Assembly (NCBI GenBank): GCA_963383645.1
Contig: OY726569.1
Location: 79,762,211-79,826,210 of the forward strand
Direction: 5' to 3'
DNA length: 64,000 nt
Origin: Muscardinus avellanarius
Taxonomy: Eukaryota > Chordata > Mammalia > Rodentia > Gliridae
In this document: in pieces, positions 10,125 through 21,597 of the stretch
How positions within the stretch are numbered: position 1 is the stretch's first letter
Layout: the number at the start of each line of letters is the position of its first letter
Translations under genes and position numbers: made by a program
The notes under the pieces: model-generated
What the model was told of the DNA's origin: nothing
What the model saw: only the letters and a program-made list of their open reading frames with translations
Database searches by the model: none

Positions 10125-10335
10125 GGCCAGGCGTGGTGGCGCACACTTGTAATCCCCGCGCTTGGGAGGCAGAGACAGGAGGTTCGAAGCCAGCCGCGCT
10201 GGCTTCAGAGACCTTGTTTCCAAATAAAATGTAAAAAATAGGTCTGAGAGTGGTGAGAGTGTAGCCAGGAGGTAAAAGGGTTCTATCCCCAGTACCACCA
10301 AAAACAAAACAAAAACAAACAAACAAACAAAAAAA
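10125..10335 (+). mobile_element. B1-dID SINE, type III, AAAC-rich tail
   Basis: The arms aagccagc cgc gctggctt lie at about 10188-10206. A short deletion precedes the B box, and the ID half carries a small internal duplication (gagagtggtgagagtg). Confidence 0.9.
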
Positions 10336-10400
10336 GTGTTGTAGGCACCACTAGATGATATCACTTGGCCAAGGTCACAGGGCTCTGGGGCCGGTGTCCC

Positions 10401-10698
10401 GTTTTGCCTTTATGAAGAAGAGGGAGCATGCACTACAGTTTTCTGAAGGGAAAAACAAGCTGACGTCAGGGATTCTTCCAAGAAAGCAAATTTCAAGGCC
10501 ACTGCGGACATCACCACTTGTTCAGCAAGATATCCCAAATGCTGAATGCACTCCTGTGTCTCTGGTTTCACTCTTCAGCACACAACCCGTGCTCGCTCAC
10601 TATAATAACCTTCAACTACCAAGGAAAGGTTAATTTACATTTTGCAGGCTCTGGTTAATAGGTAGGGGAGTGAGTCACAAATTTAAAGAAGATCTTGA
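10401..10698. other. unclassified sequence
   Basis: Nothing recognisable lies between the MIR end and the next SINE. Confidence 0.4.
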
Positions 10699-10946
10699 TC
10701 AAAACAAAATTCCTTTTTTTTGGTGAGTGGTACTGGGGATTGAGCCCAGGGGCATTCTACCTCCAAGATATACCCCCACACCTATTTTTATTCTTTTTTA
10801 ATTATTTTGAAACAGGGTCTCACTAAGTTGCAGAGAGCCTCACTAAGTAGCTGAGGCTTGCTGAGAACCTGCAATCCTCCTGTCTCAGCCTCCCCAGGAC
10901 TGGGATTATAAGTGTGTGTCACCATGCCCGGCTCAAAACCAAATTT
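10699..10946 (-). mobile_element. B1-dID SINE, type I, imperfect TSD
   Basis: A full minus-strand copy. The flanks tcaaaacaaaattc (10699) and tcaaaaccaaattt (10933) form a slightly diverged duplication. Confidence 0.9.
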
Positions 10947-11040
10947 CTGTACACTTACGGGAATTAACCTCCTCTCTGAAAAGTGTATCTATCTTGGACT
11001 CTTGTTCCAGGAGACACTTAGCTTTAAAAGTTGTCCCCTC

Positions 11041-11232
11041 TAGGAGGGTGTGGTGGTGCATGCTTGTAATCCCAGCACTGGGGATGCTGAGACCAGAGGA
11101 CGTGGTTCATGGACACCCTCAGCTACTTAAGCCCTCCACAACTTAGACCCTATTTCAAAACAAAGAATAAAAAATAGGGCAAGAGGTGTAGCTCAGAAGT
11201 TGAATGCCCCTGGGTTCTATCCCCAGACTCGC

Positions 11233-11264
<32 letters not shown>
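11041..11264 (+). mobile_element. B1-dID SINE, type I, long A tail
   Basis: Both halves are present, with a short internal deletion in the B1 half and an A tail of about 30 nt containing one G. The flanks share a diverged gtccc(c)tct. Confidence 0.9.
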
Positions 11265-11266
<2 letters not shown>

Positions 11267-11924
11267 TCCCTCTGGAGGGCTTCCTCTTACACTGCCAGTT
11301 CTGCATCTGTGAAGCAGGGCGGACTCTCTGTTATTTCCCTGACAAGAGTCCCCCTCACCCCCGGCAGTGGTGATCCTATGGTAATGTTCTCTTTCTTCCA
11401 CTAGCCCATCTGAAATTCCCTAAACGCTTGGGGCCTTGCAATGCCGGGCAGCCGGCCATTTCTCCAGCAGTTGCCCTGGCACCTCGCCCCCTTTACACAA
11501 AGCAATCCCTGTTGCTGAAAACGAGGGTCCTGTGATCATGTGGCACCACCCCCTGCCTGGTATTTTCATGGGAGAAGAAACTTTCTCCTTGACAATAGAT
11601 TCAGATCAGAAAACAGGCTCCTTTCAGAGAAACAGTTCCCCATAGAATGGCTTAGCCCAGAGGTGAGAACTGAGGCTTGCACAGGACGTGCTTTCCTGGG
11701 GGAGCCTGATAGTGTCACGGAGACACCAGGAGACCTCTGCTGTGTCCTGCTCGTGGCCATACCCTGCCCTCACTGACACCACACTCACCCAGGCTCCTCT
11801 CCCTTTACTCTGGCCCTCTCCTTGATTCATTTCAAATAGTGGTTGGCCTGGTCACTGGCTACTGTAACTGACACCCTCTGACAAATGATCTAGAAGTCCA
11901 GCCTTCTATTTCTTCACACATTTC
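11265..11924. other. unclassified sequence
   Basis: No gene or repeat family is recognised. Overlapping frames of 60-80 codons on both strands look accidental. Confidence 0.4.
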
Positions 11925-12253
11925 CCTGGGTTACTTTCCTAACAGTTGGACAACTGACCACACAATTTAGAGGAAGGAATATTTATTTTCTCAGTTTTTG
12001 GATATTTCAGAGGTTAGTTCATGTCAGGCTAGGTCTGTGGAGCTCAGAGAGTGGAGGTGGGAAGCAGAGAGGGAGAGGGAGAGGGCAAAGTTCTGCTCTC
12101 TCACCCAAGAGGCCAGAACCCAGAGAGGAAGCAAGGGGAGAGGAGACCCAAGGCCACACCTCTAGGGAACCTTCCTTGGCAACCAAGCCCCACTTCCAAC
12201 CTGGATGCCTGGTTTCCATGAGGACTAGGAAGACATTCTAAATCTAACCTCTA
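11925..12253 (-). mobile_element. MaLR/MT-type LTR remnant
   Basis: The text from caatttagaggaaggaatat to ctgtggagctcagag is clearly related to the LTR at 34188-34635. It is an old endogenous-retrovirus-like LTR with no internal genes. The family name is tentative. Confidence 0.55.
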
Positions 12254-12477
12254 AGGTCAGGTGTGGTGGCGCACGCTTGTAATCCCTGCGCTTGGGAGGC
12301 TGAGACAGGAGGATCACGCAGGTTCAAAGCCAGCCTCAGCTATTTAGTGAGACCCTGTTTCCAAATAAAATAGCAAATGTGTCTGGGAGTATAGCCCAGA
12401 GGTAGAAAGCCTCTGGGTTCCACCCCCAGTACCACCAAAATATATAAATAAATAAATAAAAATAAATCTAACCTCTA
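12240..12477 (+). mobile_element. B1-dID SINE, type II variant, perfect TSD
   Basis: The perfect 14-bp repeat aaatctaacctcta lies at 12240-12253 and 12464-12477. The region after the B box is shortened (cagctatttagtgagacc) but does not form the type III hairpin. Confidence 0.95.
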
Positions 12478-12910
12478 TCTGGGTGTGGTGGAGCACGCCT
12501 GTAATCCCAGTACTTAGGAGGTTGATACAGGAAGATCACAGGTTCACAGTCAGCCTCAGCAACTTAGAAAGGCCCTCAACAACTTAGTGAGACCCTGTTT
12601 TAAAATAAAATAAGGGCTGGGCATAGTGGCGCATGCTTGTAATCCCTGTGTTTGGGAGGCTGAGACAGGAGGATTGCACAGGTTAGAAGCCAGCTTCAGT
12701 TACTTAGTGAGGCTCTCAGCAACTTAGACCTTGTTTTCAAATAAAGTATAAAATAGGTCTGGGAGTATAGCCCGGAGGTAGAAAAGCCCCTAGGTTACAC
12801 CCCCAGTACCAAAATAAATGAATAAATAAATAAATAGGGCTGGAAGTATAGCTCAGAGGAGTATAGCTCAGAGGTAGAATGCCTCTGAGTTCAGTCCCCA
12901 GTAACACTAA
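12478..12910 (+). mobile_element. outer B1-dID SINE, split in the linker
   Basis: The B1 half is at 12478-12612 and the ID half at 12838-12910. The ID half has a 15-bp tandem duplication (12846-12860 and 12861-12875) that doubles its A-box-like segment. Confidence 0.85.
12614..12835 (+). mobile_element. B1-dID SINE, type II, inner copy
   Basis: A complete type II element lies in the outer SINE's linker. Related flanks aaataagggctgg and aaatagggctgg mark the target duplication. Confidence 0.9.
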
Positions 12911-12954
12911 ATAAGTAAGTAAATCCAAGCCATTAGACAACATGTCAGGAGGTA

Positions 12955-13555
12955 TATGATCACAGCATGACTAATCGATGATAAGTTTAACTTTGGTCAT
13001 ATGGCCGATGGGGCCTCTGCCAAGTTTCTCCACAGTGAAGCTGCTGTTTTTCCCTCTCTATATGCTACTTAATGGAAGATGCTCTCTAAGTCCAGCCCAC
13101 ATGTAGTAGGGAAAGGAGCTCCATTTGATGCAGGAGACTCTACATACATGATTTGGATTTATCTTTAAAGAAAAAGCATGTCTCTTCTCTGTAACTTAAT
13201 TATTTATTCAGTTATTTCTTTATAACAGCATAAACTCATGGCTTCTTTATTTTGGGGGCTGTAATCTAATACTTTTGGAATTCTGATGCCCATATTGTTC
13301 TAACCTTGGTCTTTGGGAACTCTTTCAGGTTGGCTCTTGGGCCCTTTGACATGCCTTCAATTTTTTTCTCTAATTTCCTTAATTTTGGGTACTATCAGAT
13401 GCTGTGGGCTCACCTGCTTCAGCCTCAGAATCAGTTCTTTCTATTTCTATTTATTGGAAAATGGGTTTTAGACACCAAGTTTCTGGATATTAGTTCTGCT
13501 TGTTGCTACTGGAGTGTCATGGCTTCTAGGCCCACTCAGTGCACTCTAGGACCCT
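12955..13555 (-). mobile_element. ancient L1 (L1M-type) 3' UTR
   Basis: Landmarks include ctttggtcatatggccgatg, tctgccaagtttctccacag, ctttcaggttggctcttggg and ctactggagtgtcatggctt. They match a familiar old L1 3' UTR read in reverse. Confidence 0.65.
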
Positions 13556-13746
13556 CCTCTTTTTGTTGTTGTTGTGCTGAGGACTGAACCTAGGTGTACT
13601 CTACCTCCAAGCAATATCCCTAGCACTTTCACATTTTTATTTGGAAACAGGGTCTTGCTAAGTTGCTGAGGCTGGCCTTGAACCTGTGACCCTCCTGTTT
13701 CAGCTTCCCAATCTCTGGTATTACAGGCATGCACCACCCTGCCCCC
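13556..13746 (-). mobile_element. B1-dID SINE
   Basis: Tail, ID half and B1 half in minus order, moderately diverged. The GTT-rich run at 13560-13574 is the reversed tail. Confidence 0.85.
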
Positions 13747-13751
13747 TCCCA

Positions 13752-13955
13752 TTCTTGATACTGGGGATGGAACCAGGGGCATTCTACCTCCGAGCTACAC
13801 TCCCAGCCCTTTAAATTTTAAATTTTTATTTTGAAACAGGGTCTCGCTAAGTTGCTGAGTCTCTTCCTAAATTTCTGAGTTTAGCCTTGAACCTGTTATC
13901 CTTGCTTCTCAGCCTTGCAAGTATTTGAATTATAAATATGTGCCACTCTGCCTGA
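13752..13955 (-). mobile_element. B1-dID SINE, diverged
   Basis: The ID half is well kept (gaaccaggggcattctacct). The B1 half is more eroded, ending near tgtgccactctgcctg. Confidence 0.8.
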
Positions 13956-13982
13956 ACTCCCTCTACCCCACTTATTTTTGTT

Positions 13983-14366
13983 TCCAATACAGAGATTGAA
14001 CCTAGAGACATTCTACTTTTGAACTATACCTGAGCCCTTTTTAGTTAATTTAATTAATTAATTTATTTATTTTTGGTGGTACTGGAGTTCGTGGAAACCC
14101 TTCTACCTCCAGGTTACACTCCTAGACCTGTTTTTATATTTTTATTTGGAAACAGGGTCTCTTAAGCCAGCACGGCTGGCTTCGCACCTGTGCAATCCTC
14201 CTGTCTCTGCCTCCCAAGCGCGGGGATTACAAGCGTGCGCCACCACGCCTGGCTATTTTATTTTATTTTGAAACAGGGTCTTGCTAAGTTGCTGAGGCTC
14301 TTACTAAATTGCTGAGGCTGGCCTTGATCCTGTGATCCTCCTGTCTCCGCCTCCCAAGTGCAGGAG
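13983..14366 (-). mobile_element. outer B1-dID SINE, split in the linker
   Basis: A diverged ID half at 13983-14040 and a B1 half at 14256-14366 flank a complete type III SINE in the same orientation. Confidence 0.8.
14070..14255 (-). mobile_element. B1-dID SINE, type III, inner copy
   Basis: A full-length type III copy with perfect arms (aagccagc acg gctggctt) near 14165-14183. Confidence 0.9.
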
Positions 14367-14516
14367 TTGCCGTTTTTGTGGTTGACGGGGCTGCAAAGCC
14401 AGCTCTTGCATAGACTATCAGGTCAGAAGAGAAGGTGAGCATGGCTCATGAGCAGCTCGACCATTTTTGTTTTTTGTTAGATTGTCAGATGTCGGTGGGA
14501 AGAAAACTTAGCAATC

Positions 14517-14640
14517 TCATGGCTCAGATGGGGAAACTGAGGTCTAGAGAGGGATGTCACTTGCCCAGGATGACCCAGCTGGTTAATGGGGACATGATTC
14601 AGGACTCTGTATCCCAGATCTGTTCTTCCACCTCATTTAG
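14517..14640 (-). mobile_element. MIR SINE fragment
   Basis: The core is obvious: gatggggaaactgaggtcta, then cacttgcccaggatgaccca. Confidence 0.85.
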
Positions 14641-16265
14641 GCTTTGGGAATGGGGTGCCATAGGCCTGTGGAAAAAGACCTTTGAAATTGTTTTGACAGG
14701 GTCGGGAGAATTTACCCGCATTTCCTAAATAGGGACATAGAACCAGGAAGGTCCCTTGATACCTTGAGCAGTCCCAAATGGCCAGAGAGCTGATTAGGAA
14801 ATGCTTCGTGGCTCTGGAGAATTGGTCTCTATATGTCCGGGGAGTAGTGACCTCATCTGAAAGTGGTGAACGGAGGATATTGTGAGTTCCAAAGATATAT
14901 TAAGTCGTGTCATACTGATTTAATTGTCATATACCTAGTACTTAGAAAGCTGTGGATAGTACTGTCTGCCCTGCTCAAACCTTGGGATTATTTTAAGGCT
15001 TTCTACTTGACGTAAGGAAGGAATCAATTTCTAAGTGCTAGTTTCCTAATTTCTACCAAAGTATGTGGAACACAGTAAAAGTTCAACAAATGTTTACAGA
15101 GTGAATAAATGACCACGGGAGATGCCTCAGGTGAAGTCCTGCGTTGTCCCTCCAGCACCACACATTTGTAAGGGGCAGTTGGCGGCATTAGCTAGCACTC
15201 CTCCCGTGGGCAAGTTGTGTATCCTTTCTGGACCCCCCATTCTGCAATATGATATGTTCATCTTATATCTTGAGCTAACTGAATGATTTCTAAGGTCACT
15301 TTCAGATCCATAATTCTGTAATTTTGATGTTTGCTGATTATTATAAAGAGTATTATGAGAATTTCCAGATTATTTGAGGATACAAAAGTATCACTGACCA
15401 TCATGGATCTAACGCAGGGATGATAAATTGATTTTCTTGCGTGTATGAATTCCAGTTGATTGGTAGTGGCTGTCTGAAATGCGGTGTTGAGGAAGACTCC
15501 GAGGGTGCTGGTGTAGATTAGTGATGCCTGTCGTGGATGCAGAACTCAGAGTAGTTGTAAGCATGCCAAATAGCTGCCACCTCCAACTTAGATGCTTAAA
15601 TCAGTGGTATTTCTGGAAGCAAGATTGTTTTTCTCTGCTGTTGCTTGAAAATTGAGAAACTTAGTTGGAACCAGGGTTTCCTAGACGTAAACACGGTGCT
15701 TGACAGATAAGTTTTTATTGCCTTTCTTTTATTTATTAGATTTACATGATTTACTAATTGGTGAGAAGTGAAACTCAGAATTTTCCTACTATCAAATGGA
15801 CACATGAATATATTTTATTGAGGAAAACAAGAATGTAGAATAACATTAAAATTTTCCACATAAAAATGAACCCACTCACCCAATAAGTACATGTGTTGAA
15901 CACCTCCAGTACAGTAGGGAGACCCAGGTAAATGGTGATCTTTCCAGGATAAAGACCTTCCCCATTTCTCTTGTAGCCAAACCACTGGCCGGTCAGTGCC
16001 TACAGGTCCAGGAATATAACCCTCATTTCTTCCAGTCTACTCTGCCAGTGTGGAAATAATTCCCAGTTGTGGGTCTAATTCCCAGAATTCCTGAAGGAAA
16101 TCTACAAACAAGGCAAATCAAGTCTCTTATTACACTCAGAGAAAGCTAGCCATCCAAGGAGAGATTTCTACAGCCATTGGGTACCATCCTGTGATCAGGA
16201 TACTTTTAGAACTTATGTTAGTTACATAACACACACCTGAGATAAGTAAACTTAAAAAGAGAAAA
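14641..16265. other. 1.6 kb mostly unclassified, with an L2/MIR-like end
   Basis: A short old 3' repeat end (gttcaacaaatgtttacaga, about 15050-15115) and a possible MIR-like segment (15180-15320) are the only hints. No B1-dID copies and no exon pattern were found. Confidence 0.4.
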
Positions 16266-16269
16266 GGTT

Positions 16270-16474
16270 AGTCAGGTGTGGTGGCGCACACTTGTAATCT
16301 CAGCATTTTGGAGGCTGAAACAGGAGGATCGCGGTTCGAGGACAGCCTCAGCTAATACTTAGTGAGGCAATTTGCAACTCAGTGAGATCCTGTTTCAAAA
16401 TAAAGAATTAAAAAAATAGGGCTGGGTGTGTCGCTCAGAGGTAGAATGCCCCTGGGTTCCATCCCTAGTACTGA
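16270..16474 (+). mobile_element. B1-dID SINE, type I, ending in (GA)n
   Basis: A full copy whose A tail has been replaced by a GA microsatellite. Confidence 0.9.
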
Positions 16475-16481
16475 AGAGAGA

Positions 16482-16525
<44 letters not shown>
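16475..16525. repeat. (GA)n microsatellite
   Basis: About 25 GA units with one interruption (ggga), directly on the SINE 3' end. Confidence 0.95.
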
Positions 16526-16528
<3 letters not shown>

Positions 16529-16696
16529 GTGGGGTGTGGTGGCACACAACTATAATCCCAGTACTTGGGAGGCTAAGATAGAAGGATCCCAAGTTCCAAG
16601 ATGAAACAGGAGGGATCCTGTTTCAAAATAAAAAAATAAAATAGGGCTGAGGTATAGCTCAGAGGCAGAATGCCCTTGGGTTCCATTCCTAGTACC

Positions 16697-16698
<2 letters not shown>
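16526..16698 (+). mobile_element. B1-dID SINE, shortened, ending in (AG)n
   Basis: The B1 half is internally deleted and the ID half is kept. It starts immediately after one GA run and ends in another. Confidence 0.85.

Positions 16699-16742
<44 letters not shown>
16699..16742. repeat. (AG)n microsatellite
   Basis: About 22 uninterrupted AG units at the 3' end of the second SINE. Confidence 0.95.
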
Positions 16743-16745
<3 letters not shown>

Positions 16746-18852
16746 ATCTTGGTGTAGTTCCCACGATGATCTATGGGTCCAGCTGCTTTGGGCCTGTGGC
16801 AAGGTGGCACGTCACAGTGGGAGCACGTGGCAGATCACAGCCATTCGCCTGATGGCCAGGATGCAAAAGACAGGGGGGAGGGGCTGGAGCCCCACTGTCC
16901 CCTTCAAGGGCACAGCGTAATGTTCCATCACCTCCCAGTGGCTTCACGGGCTGGGGCCAAGCCTTTAGCACAGGGGCTGTTGGGGGCATTCCGGATCCAA
17001 CCTGTAGCAGGTGTCGAGCACGCCTGAGTGTGAGGCTGTTTCTTCTTCCCTGTCTGCCTGAGAGCGTGGGGAGGGCTCCCATCTTGATTCGGGGGTCATG
17101 CATATCCATCCTTCCCTGCCATTATTTCATGCCCACCCCTGTCCCTCTCCTCCTGCCAGCTGGTCCTCCTTTGCTCAGCGACCCCGGCTTCTAGCCGCCC
17201 TCCCTCAGGATTGGCCTTTCTCCACTGGCCAGGCAGTTCCTGAAAAGGCTGCGAGCTCAGTGAGTGATTACTTCAGGACTTGAAATAGCTTTTTTTCCTG
17301 TCCCAGATATGACACAGTCACTTCCTCAATAGAGCCATCACTCCAAGAGGAACAGGACGTCCTTGCAATGGAGCCAAGAAGGCCACGTGACCAGACAATT
17401 GGGGGCCTCCTGGGACCTTGTGTCCCCTTAAGATATTGGCAAGGACTTGTCCACAAAAGCCTCCTATTATAAGCCCTGGCAAGCCACCATGAACCAATTC
17501 CCTTACAGGTTCAGTCCAGAGCATTTTTGTGTGTGGAACTAATGTTTGGTGAATGAATGACGGGAAGGGTGGCTGGGGAGAATTTCTGTGGCACATCTCT
17601 GCTGACCACAGGGAGATAAACCTGGCATGCACATGCTTCCACACTAGAAGATCAGGGAATCCCCATGACTCCATGATCTCTGTCCCCAGTGGCTAAAAGA
17701 AGCCATAATGTTTGGAGAAGCAGCTTAATTTGCTGATTGGGGAATTTCTTGGCTTGGTCTGGAGCCAGCTGGAATAGAGTGGGGAGCAGAGGGAGAAAAG
17801 GTTTCCTTAGAATTCAGGGACAGGCAGAAGAGAAAGGCTTTTAATGAAGGAAGAATCTGAGCCCTACCACCAGCTCCAGACCCTGAGACCCCACAGACAT
17901 AGGGTCAAGTTTTATTGGGAAGTAACCCGGCACTTTAGGGGAAAATCTGATTTAGGCCTCGACACAGCTGCCGGGGTGGGGGAGCTGCAAAGGTCTTTGA
18001 GAGGCCTGCAGAGGGGGGAAATTAGCTGAGTCAGAAGCCAACGAGAGGAACCTGAGGAGGGGAAGTTGGTCTGTGCAGCCTCATACTGGGAGGCCGAGTT
18101 GGGTATTTTTTTAATCTAGGATTTCTAGTGCCATGAATATCTTTAGTAGACACAGAGTGATTTTACATTGATTTAGTGAAATCTTCTAGTCAAGTAAAAG
18201 TCACCTTAGGAGTGACTAGGTGAATCCCCAATTAGAGCAGGAAAAAAACCTCTAGAAGTCCAGGAGTCCAGGAGGTCTTCCAGGGCCATCTGGCCTTGCT
18301 GCTCAGCTCTTCCCTTCTCTCCTGGAGGGCAGGGACAGGTGACTCCAAAGGTCCCAAGGATCTTGCCCTATGGGAGAACTGAGGCTGGCAGCAGCTTCAT
18401 TTCATACCTGGGGCGTGGAGAAGTTCGCCTAGCCACGCAGTGGCCATAAGTCGCATAGGTTACAGTGTGCATCTGCAGATGAGAGTTCACTCTATCCAGG
18501 TTAAGTTGAAAGGGACTTACACGGGGAGGTTAGGAAGCTTGCAGAATTGTCAGAAGGGCTAGAACGGGTTCTAGGCTGAATTTCTGAGAACCATTCTCAA
18601 AGCTATTCTGCAAGTTGGGACAGACAGGGAACTTCTGTCACTGCCAACCATGAACCATGCCTGCCTCCACTGAGGTCACCTCCAACCCTAGAAATCTGCT
18701 CCACTTACCACCATGTGGACCCACAAAATGCGTGTCTGTACCCCTTCTGTTCCTTCTCGTAGCTCACTTCCATATCAAGGTCTCAGCTGGGTATATCTAA
18801 GTGGCAGAACCGAAGCCACTAATCTATACCCAGCAGCAAAAGAATCTGAGAA
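16743..18852. other. 2.1 kb unclassified
   Basis: No B1-dID copy is present. The only repeat hint is an L2-like tail near 17520-17560 (ggtgaatgaatg). The open frames are short and overlap on both strands. Confidence 0.4.
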
Positions 18853-18906
18853 ATGTCTGTGTGTGTGCGCGCATGTGTGTGTGTGCGCGCACACACACAC
18901 ACACAC
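18853..18906. repeat. GT/GC/CA alternating tract with a perfect 28-bp palindrome
   Basis: An alternating purine-pyrimidine run. Bases 18874-18901 read TG repeats, then GCGCGC, then CA repeats, and are self-complementary with no spacer. Confidence 0.95.
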
Positions 18907-18927
18907 CCCAATGCGAATAACTTTATA

Positions 18928-19129
18928 TTTTTGTGGTACTGGGGGTGGAGCCCAGGGGCTTTTCTACCTCTGAGTAGACCTCTGAGTAGACCTACCTCCC
19001 AGACCTATTTTTATACTTTATTTGGAAACAGGGTCTCACCTAGTTGCTGAGAGCCTCACTAAGTATCTGAGGCTGGCTTTGAACCTGTGCGATCCTCCTG
19101 TCTCAGCCTCCCAAGCCACCATGCCCGAC
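18928..19129 (-). mobile_element. B1-dID SINE, type II, with two small rearrangements
   Basis: The ID half contains a 12-bp tandem duplication (18967-18978, 18979-18990; cctctgagtaga). The B1 5' end lacks about 20 bases before the terminal gccaccatgcccg. Confidence 0.9.
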
Positions 19130-19407
19130 AATGTGAACTTTAAAATGTGGAGAAATTATGAAAGGCTTTGGAGAAGTCAGGAACGACAGATACTGCAAAG
19201 GATCTGTGAGCTGTGGCCTGAGATACTAAGGAAAAAAATAGACTGCAGAAAGTGCCCCACTGTGTGGGTGAAGTGGTGGGATCCCTGTTAGGCATCTCTC
19301 AGTAGCATTAAGCTCAGCTTTAGGTAAAATGGAGAAGACACACTTCTTCACTCAGCCAACCAAAAGAAAATGATCACGCCATCTATTTATTTTATTTTAT
19401 TTATTTA

Positions 19408-19848
19408 TTTTGCAGTACTGGGGATGGAACCCAGGGACATTCTACCTCTGAGCTACAACCCCTGCCCTATATTTTATTCTTTATGGTTTTTTGTTTTTGT
19501 TTTGTTTGTTTGTTTGTTTGTTTTTGGTGGTACTGGGGTCCCTGGAAACCCTTCTACCTCCGGGTTACACTCCCAGACCTATTTTATATATTTTAAAATT
19601 TGGAAACAGGGTCTCTTAAACCAGCGAGGCTGGCTTTGAACCTGCACGATCCTCCTGTCTCCGCCTCCCAAGCACGGGGATTACAAGCGTGCGCCACCAC
19701 GCCCGGCTTTATTCTTTATTTTGAAACAGGGTCTCACTAAGTTGCAGAGAGCTTCACTAAGTAGCTGAGGCTGGCCGTGAACTACAATCCTCCTGTCTCA
19801 GCCTCCTGAATGCTGGGGTTATCAGTGTGCGCTACCACGCCTGGCTTT
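19408..19848 (-). mobile_element. outer B1-dID SINE, type I, split in the linker
   Basis: The ID half lies at 19408-19472 and the linker plus B1 half at 19708-19848. The break falls exactly within the linker tttattctttat. Confidence 0.9.
19473..19719 (-). mobile_element. B1-dID SINE, type III, nested, perfect TSD
   Basis: The perfect 12-bp duplication tttattctttat at 19473-19484 and 19708-19719 is made of the outer SINE's linker. The tail is a TTTG-rich run (the reverse of AAAC). Confidence 0.95.
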
Positions 19849-20394
19849 ATTTAGTTTTTAAGATACTTCCAAAAAAAGATTTGAGTCAAGTGGCGTGCTG
19901 TTTTGCATACTATAGTACCAGTCCATTCGGAACACCATGAAAGATGCAAATAGTTATATATGTGGCTTCTATCTTGATGGGGATCCAGGAAAACAGACAC
20001 TTCCGTCAGTGTTCTGAGCATGATCAAGTCCTGAATGGTAGCACCTCGAGAACAGCAGAGACGAGCGATCAAGGGGCTCAGAGGAGAGCTCTGGCTTGGG
20101 GTAGTCAGGATGGCCGTCGGGATGAGGCAGGAGCAGAGCAGAGCCTTGACCAGAGGGGAGGGTTTAGACAACGAAAGGAAGCAGTAGTCCTGGAGGGTAG
20201 GAACGAAGTGAGTGGTGCTTGGAATGGGTGGAGGGTGTATATATAAATAAGATCCATGAGGAGACAGTTATGAATCTGGAAGCACTACATGGTTAGAACA
20301 GAAAGACTGGCAGTGATAAGGACAGAAATGTGAACTGGAACCACGTTTTGCAGAATCTTGACTGCTCCATGGATTAGTCAGGACTATTTTAGGT
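19849..20394. other. unclassified, possibly L2-derived in part
   Basis: GA-rich text at 20050-20330 has the texture of eroded L2, but no landmark is certain. Confidence 0.3.
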
Positions 20395-20830
20395 TCAGGT
20401 GATACATATACTCAACTCAAATTCACTTAAGAGAGACTTTATCATTTCATCTAATTAAAATACCCAAGGGCATGAGTTTGATACACGATCCAGGTGCTCA
20501 AAAGATACCACCAGGACTCAGCCTTTCTCCATGTCTCAGCTCTGGTTTCTCTGTTTTGGTTTCATCTTCTAGCAGGATTTCTCCGTGTGGTGGTCCCTGG
20601 CAAGTCCAGGTTTACATCATCTCAGTGCAGCAATCTCTTGCTAAACATTTCCAGCAGGATTCTCCACTTCTCAGGACTGGGGCTTGTTGATTGGCCCAGC
20701 CTGCATCATGAGCAACTACCTCTGGCTCGACCAAACCTGTAACTGTGGCCAAGGGAATATGGGGTTTCTCACCTGTGGGCCTGGGATATGGCCCAAGAGG
20801 GCGAGTCAGCGCCACCCTGCCTACAGGAAG
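20395..20830 (+). mobile_element. old interspersed repeat, copy 1 of 2 in this window
   Basis: From about 20490 the text (catgtctcagctctggtttc, tttggtttcatcttctagc, ttgattggcccagcct) parallels 42880-43170. I recognise the pattern as an old mammalian repeat but cannot give a safe family name. Confidence 0.5.
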
Positions 20831-20904
20831 AAGGGCTACTGCTAAGGCGCCTCGACCACCAAACTCGTGCAGAAGTTTAACCTCCAAGGTTTTATGTTAA
20901 TGGT

Positions 20905-21232
20905 GTTAAGAGGGTAGAAACTTGTTTTAGTCTGCTTTTCCACTGCAAAATACCTGGCAAGCACGACTTAGAGGAAGGAAGGCTCATTGGAGCTCATGGT
21001 TCATCCTGGAGTCCGCTGGCTTGCAGAGGCAGAGGCTTGGTGGCTGGGGTGAGGCCTGACAGCAGAAAGCAGAGAACGAGAGAGAGGGGGACCAGGGACA
21101 AGTAGGTCCTCAAAAGCTATGCTCCCAGCGATCCGCCTCTCCACTCACGCCCACCTCTGAACCTTGCTGCACCAGGGACGTGCTTTCAACACCTGAGCCC
21201 TTTGGGGGACATTCCAAACCCAAACCATAGCA
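20905..21232 (-). mobile_element. MaLR-type LTR remnant
   Basis: Reverse LTR pattern: ttttagtctgcttttccact...aaaatacctgg at one end and ccaaacccaaaccatag at the other. This is an old non-autonomous ERVL-type LTR. Exact family not assigned. Confidence 0.6.
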
Positions 21233-21572
21233 AAGCTTAATCCCACTATAGTGTTTAGAGCTGGGACCTTAGGAAGTGATGAGATTAGATGAAGGAATTA
21301 GGTGGAGGCCCTGGGATTAAATCCTGGTGGGTTTATAAGGAGGAGAGAGACCACACAATAACAGAGACCCATAGGTACATGGACGCTCCCTGGCGTTTGC
21401 TGTGTGATGTTCTGGGCTACCTCAAGCGCTGCTGGCAATGAGGTCATCACCAGATGAGGACCCTGGACCGTGTGCCTCCAGAACTGTGAGCCACAATAAG
21501 CCCCGTATCCCTATAAAGCAGCCTGCCTCCGGTATTTTGTTACAGCAATGAAAACCAGACAGACAACAGGCA
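21233..21572 (+). mobile_element. MaLR-type LTR remnant
   Basis: LTR 3' landmarks are present: tgcctccagaactgtgagcc, then a gtattttgttacagcaatga ending near ccagacag. It abuts the reverse-orientation LTR before it. Confidence 0.65.
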
Positions 21573-21597
21573 CGATAGCCTACTCTAGATTGGTGCC

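Larger units (their letters stand above)
9345..10400 (-). mobile_element. MIR SINE, split by a 0.9-kb SINE cluster
   Basis: The MIR 3' part is at 9345-9440 (accaagcactgttctaaagc). The core-side part resumes at about 10352-10400 (cttggccaaggtcacagggc). Four B1-dID elements lie between them. Confidence 0.65.

Noticed and set aside
9465..10335. Regularly spaced similar repeats that could suggest a CRISPR-like or satellite array
   Set aside because: The units are individual nested SINEs in both orientations with tails and target duplications, not a direct repeat/spacer array.
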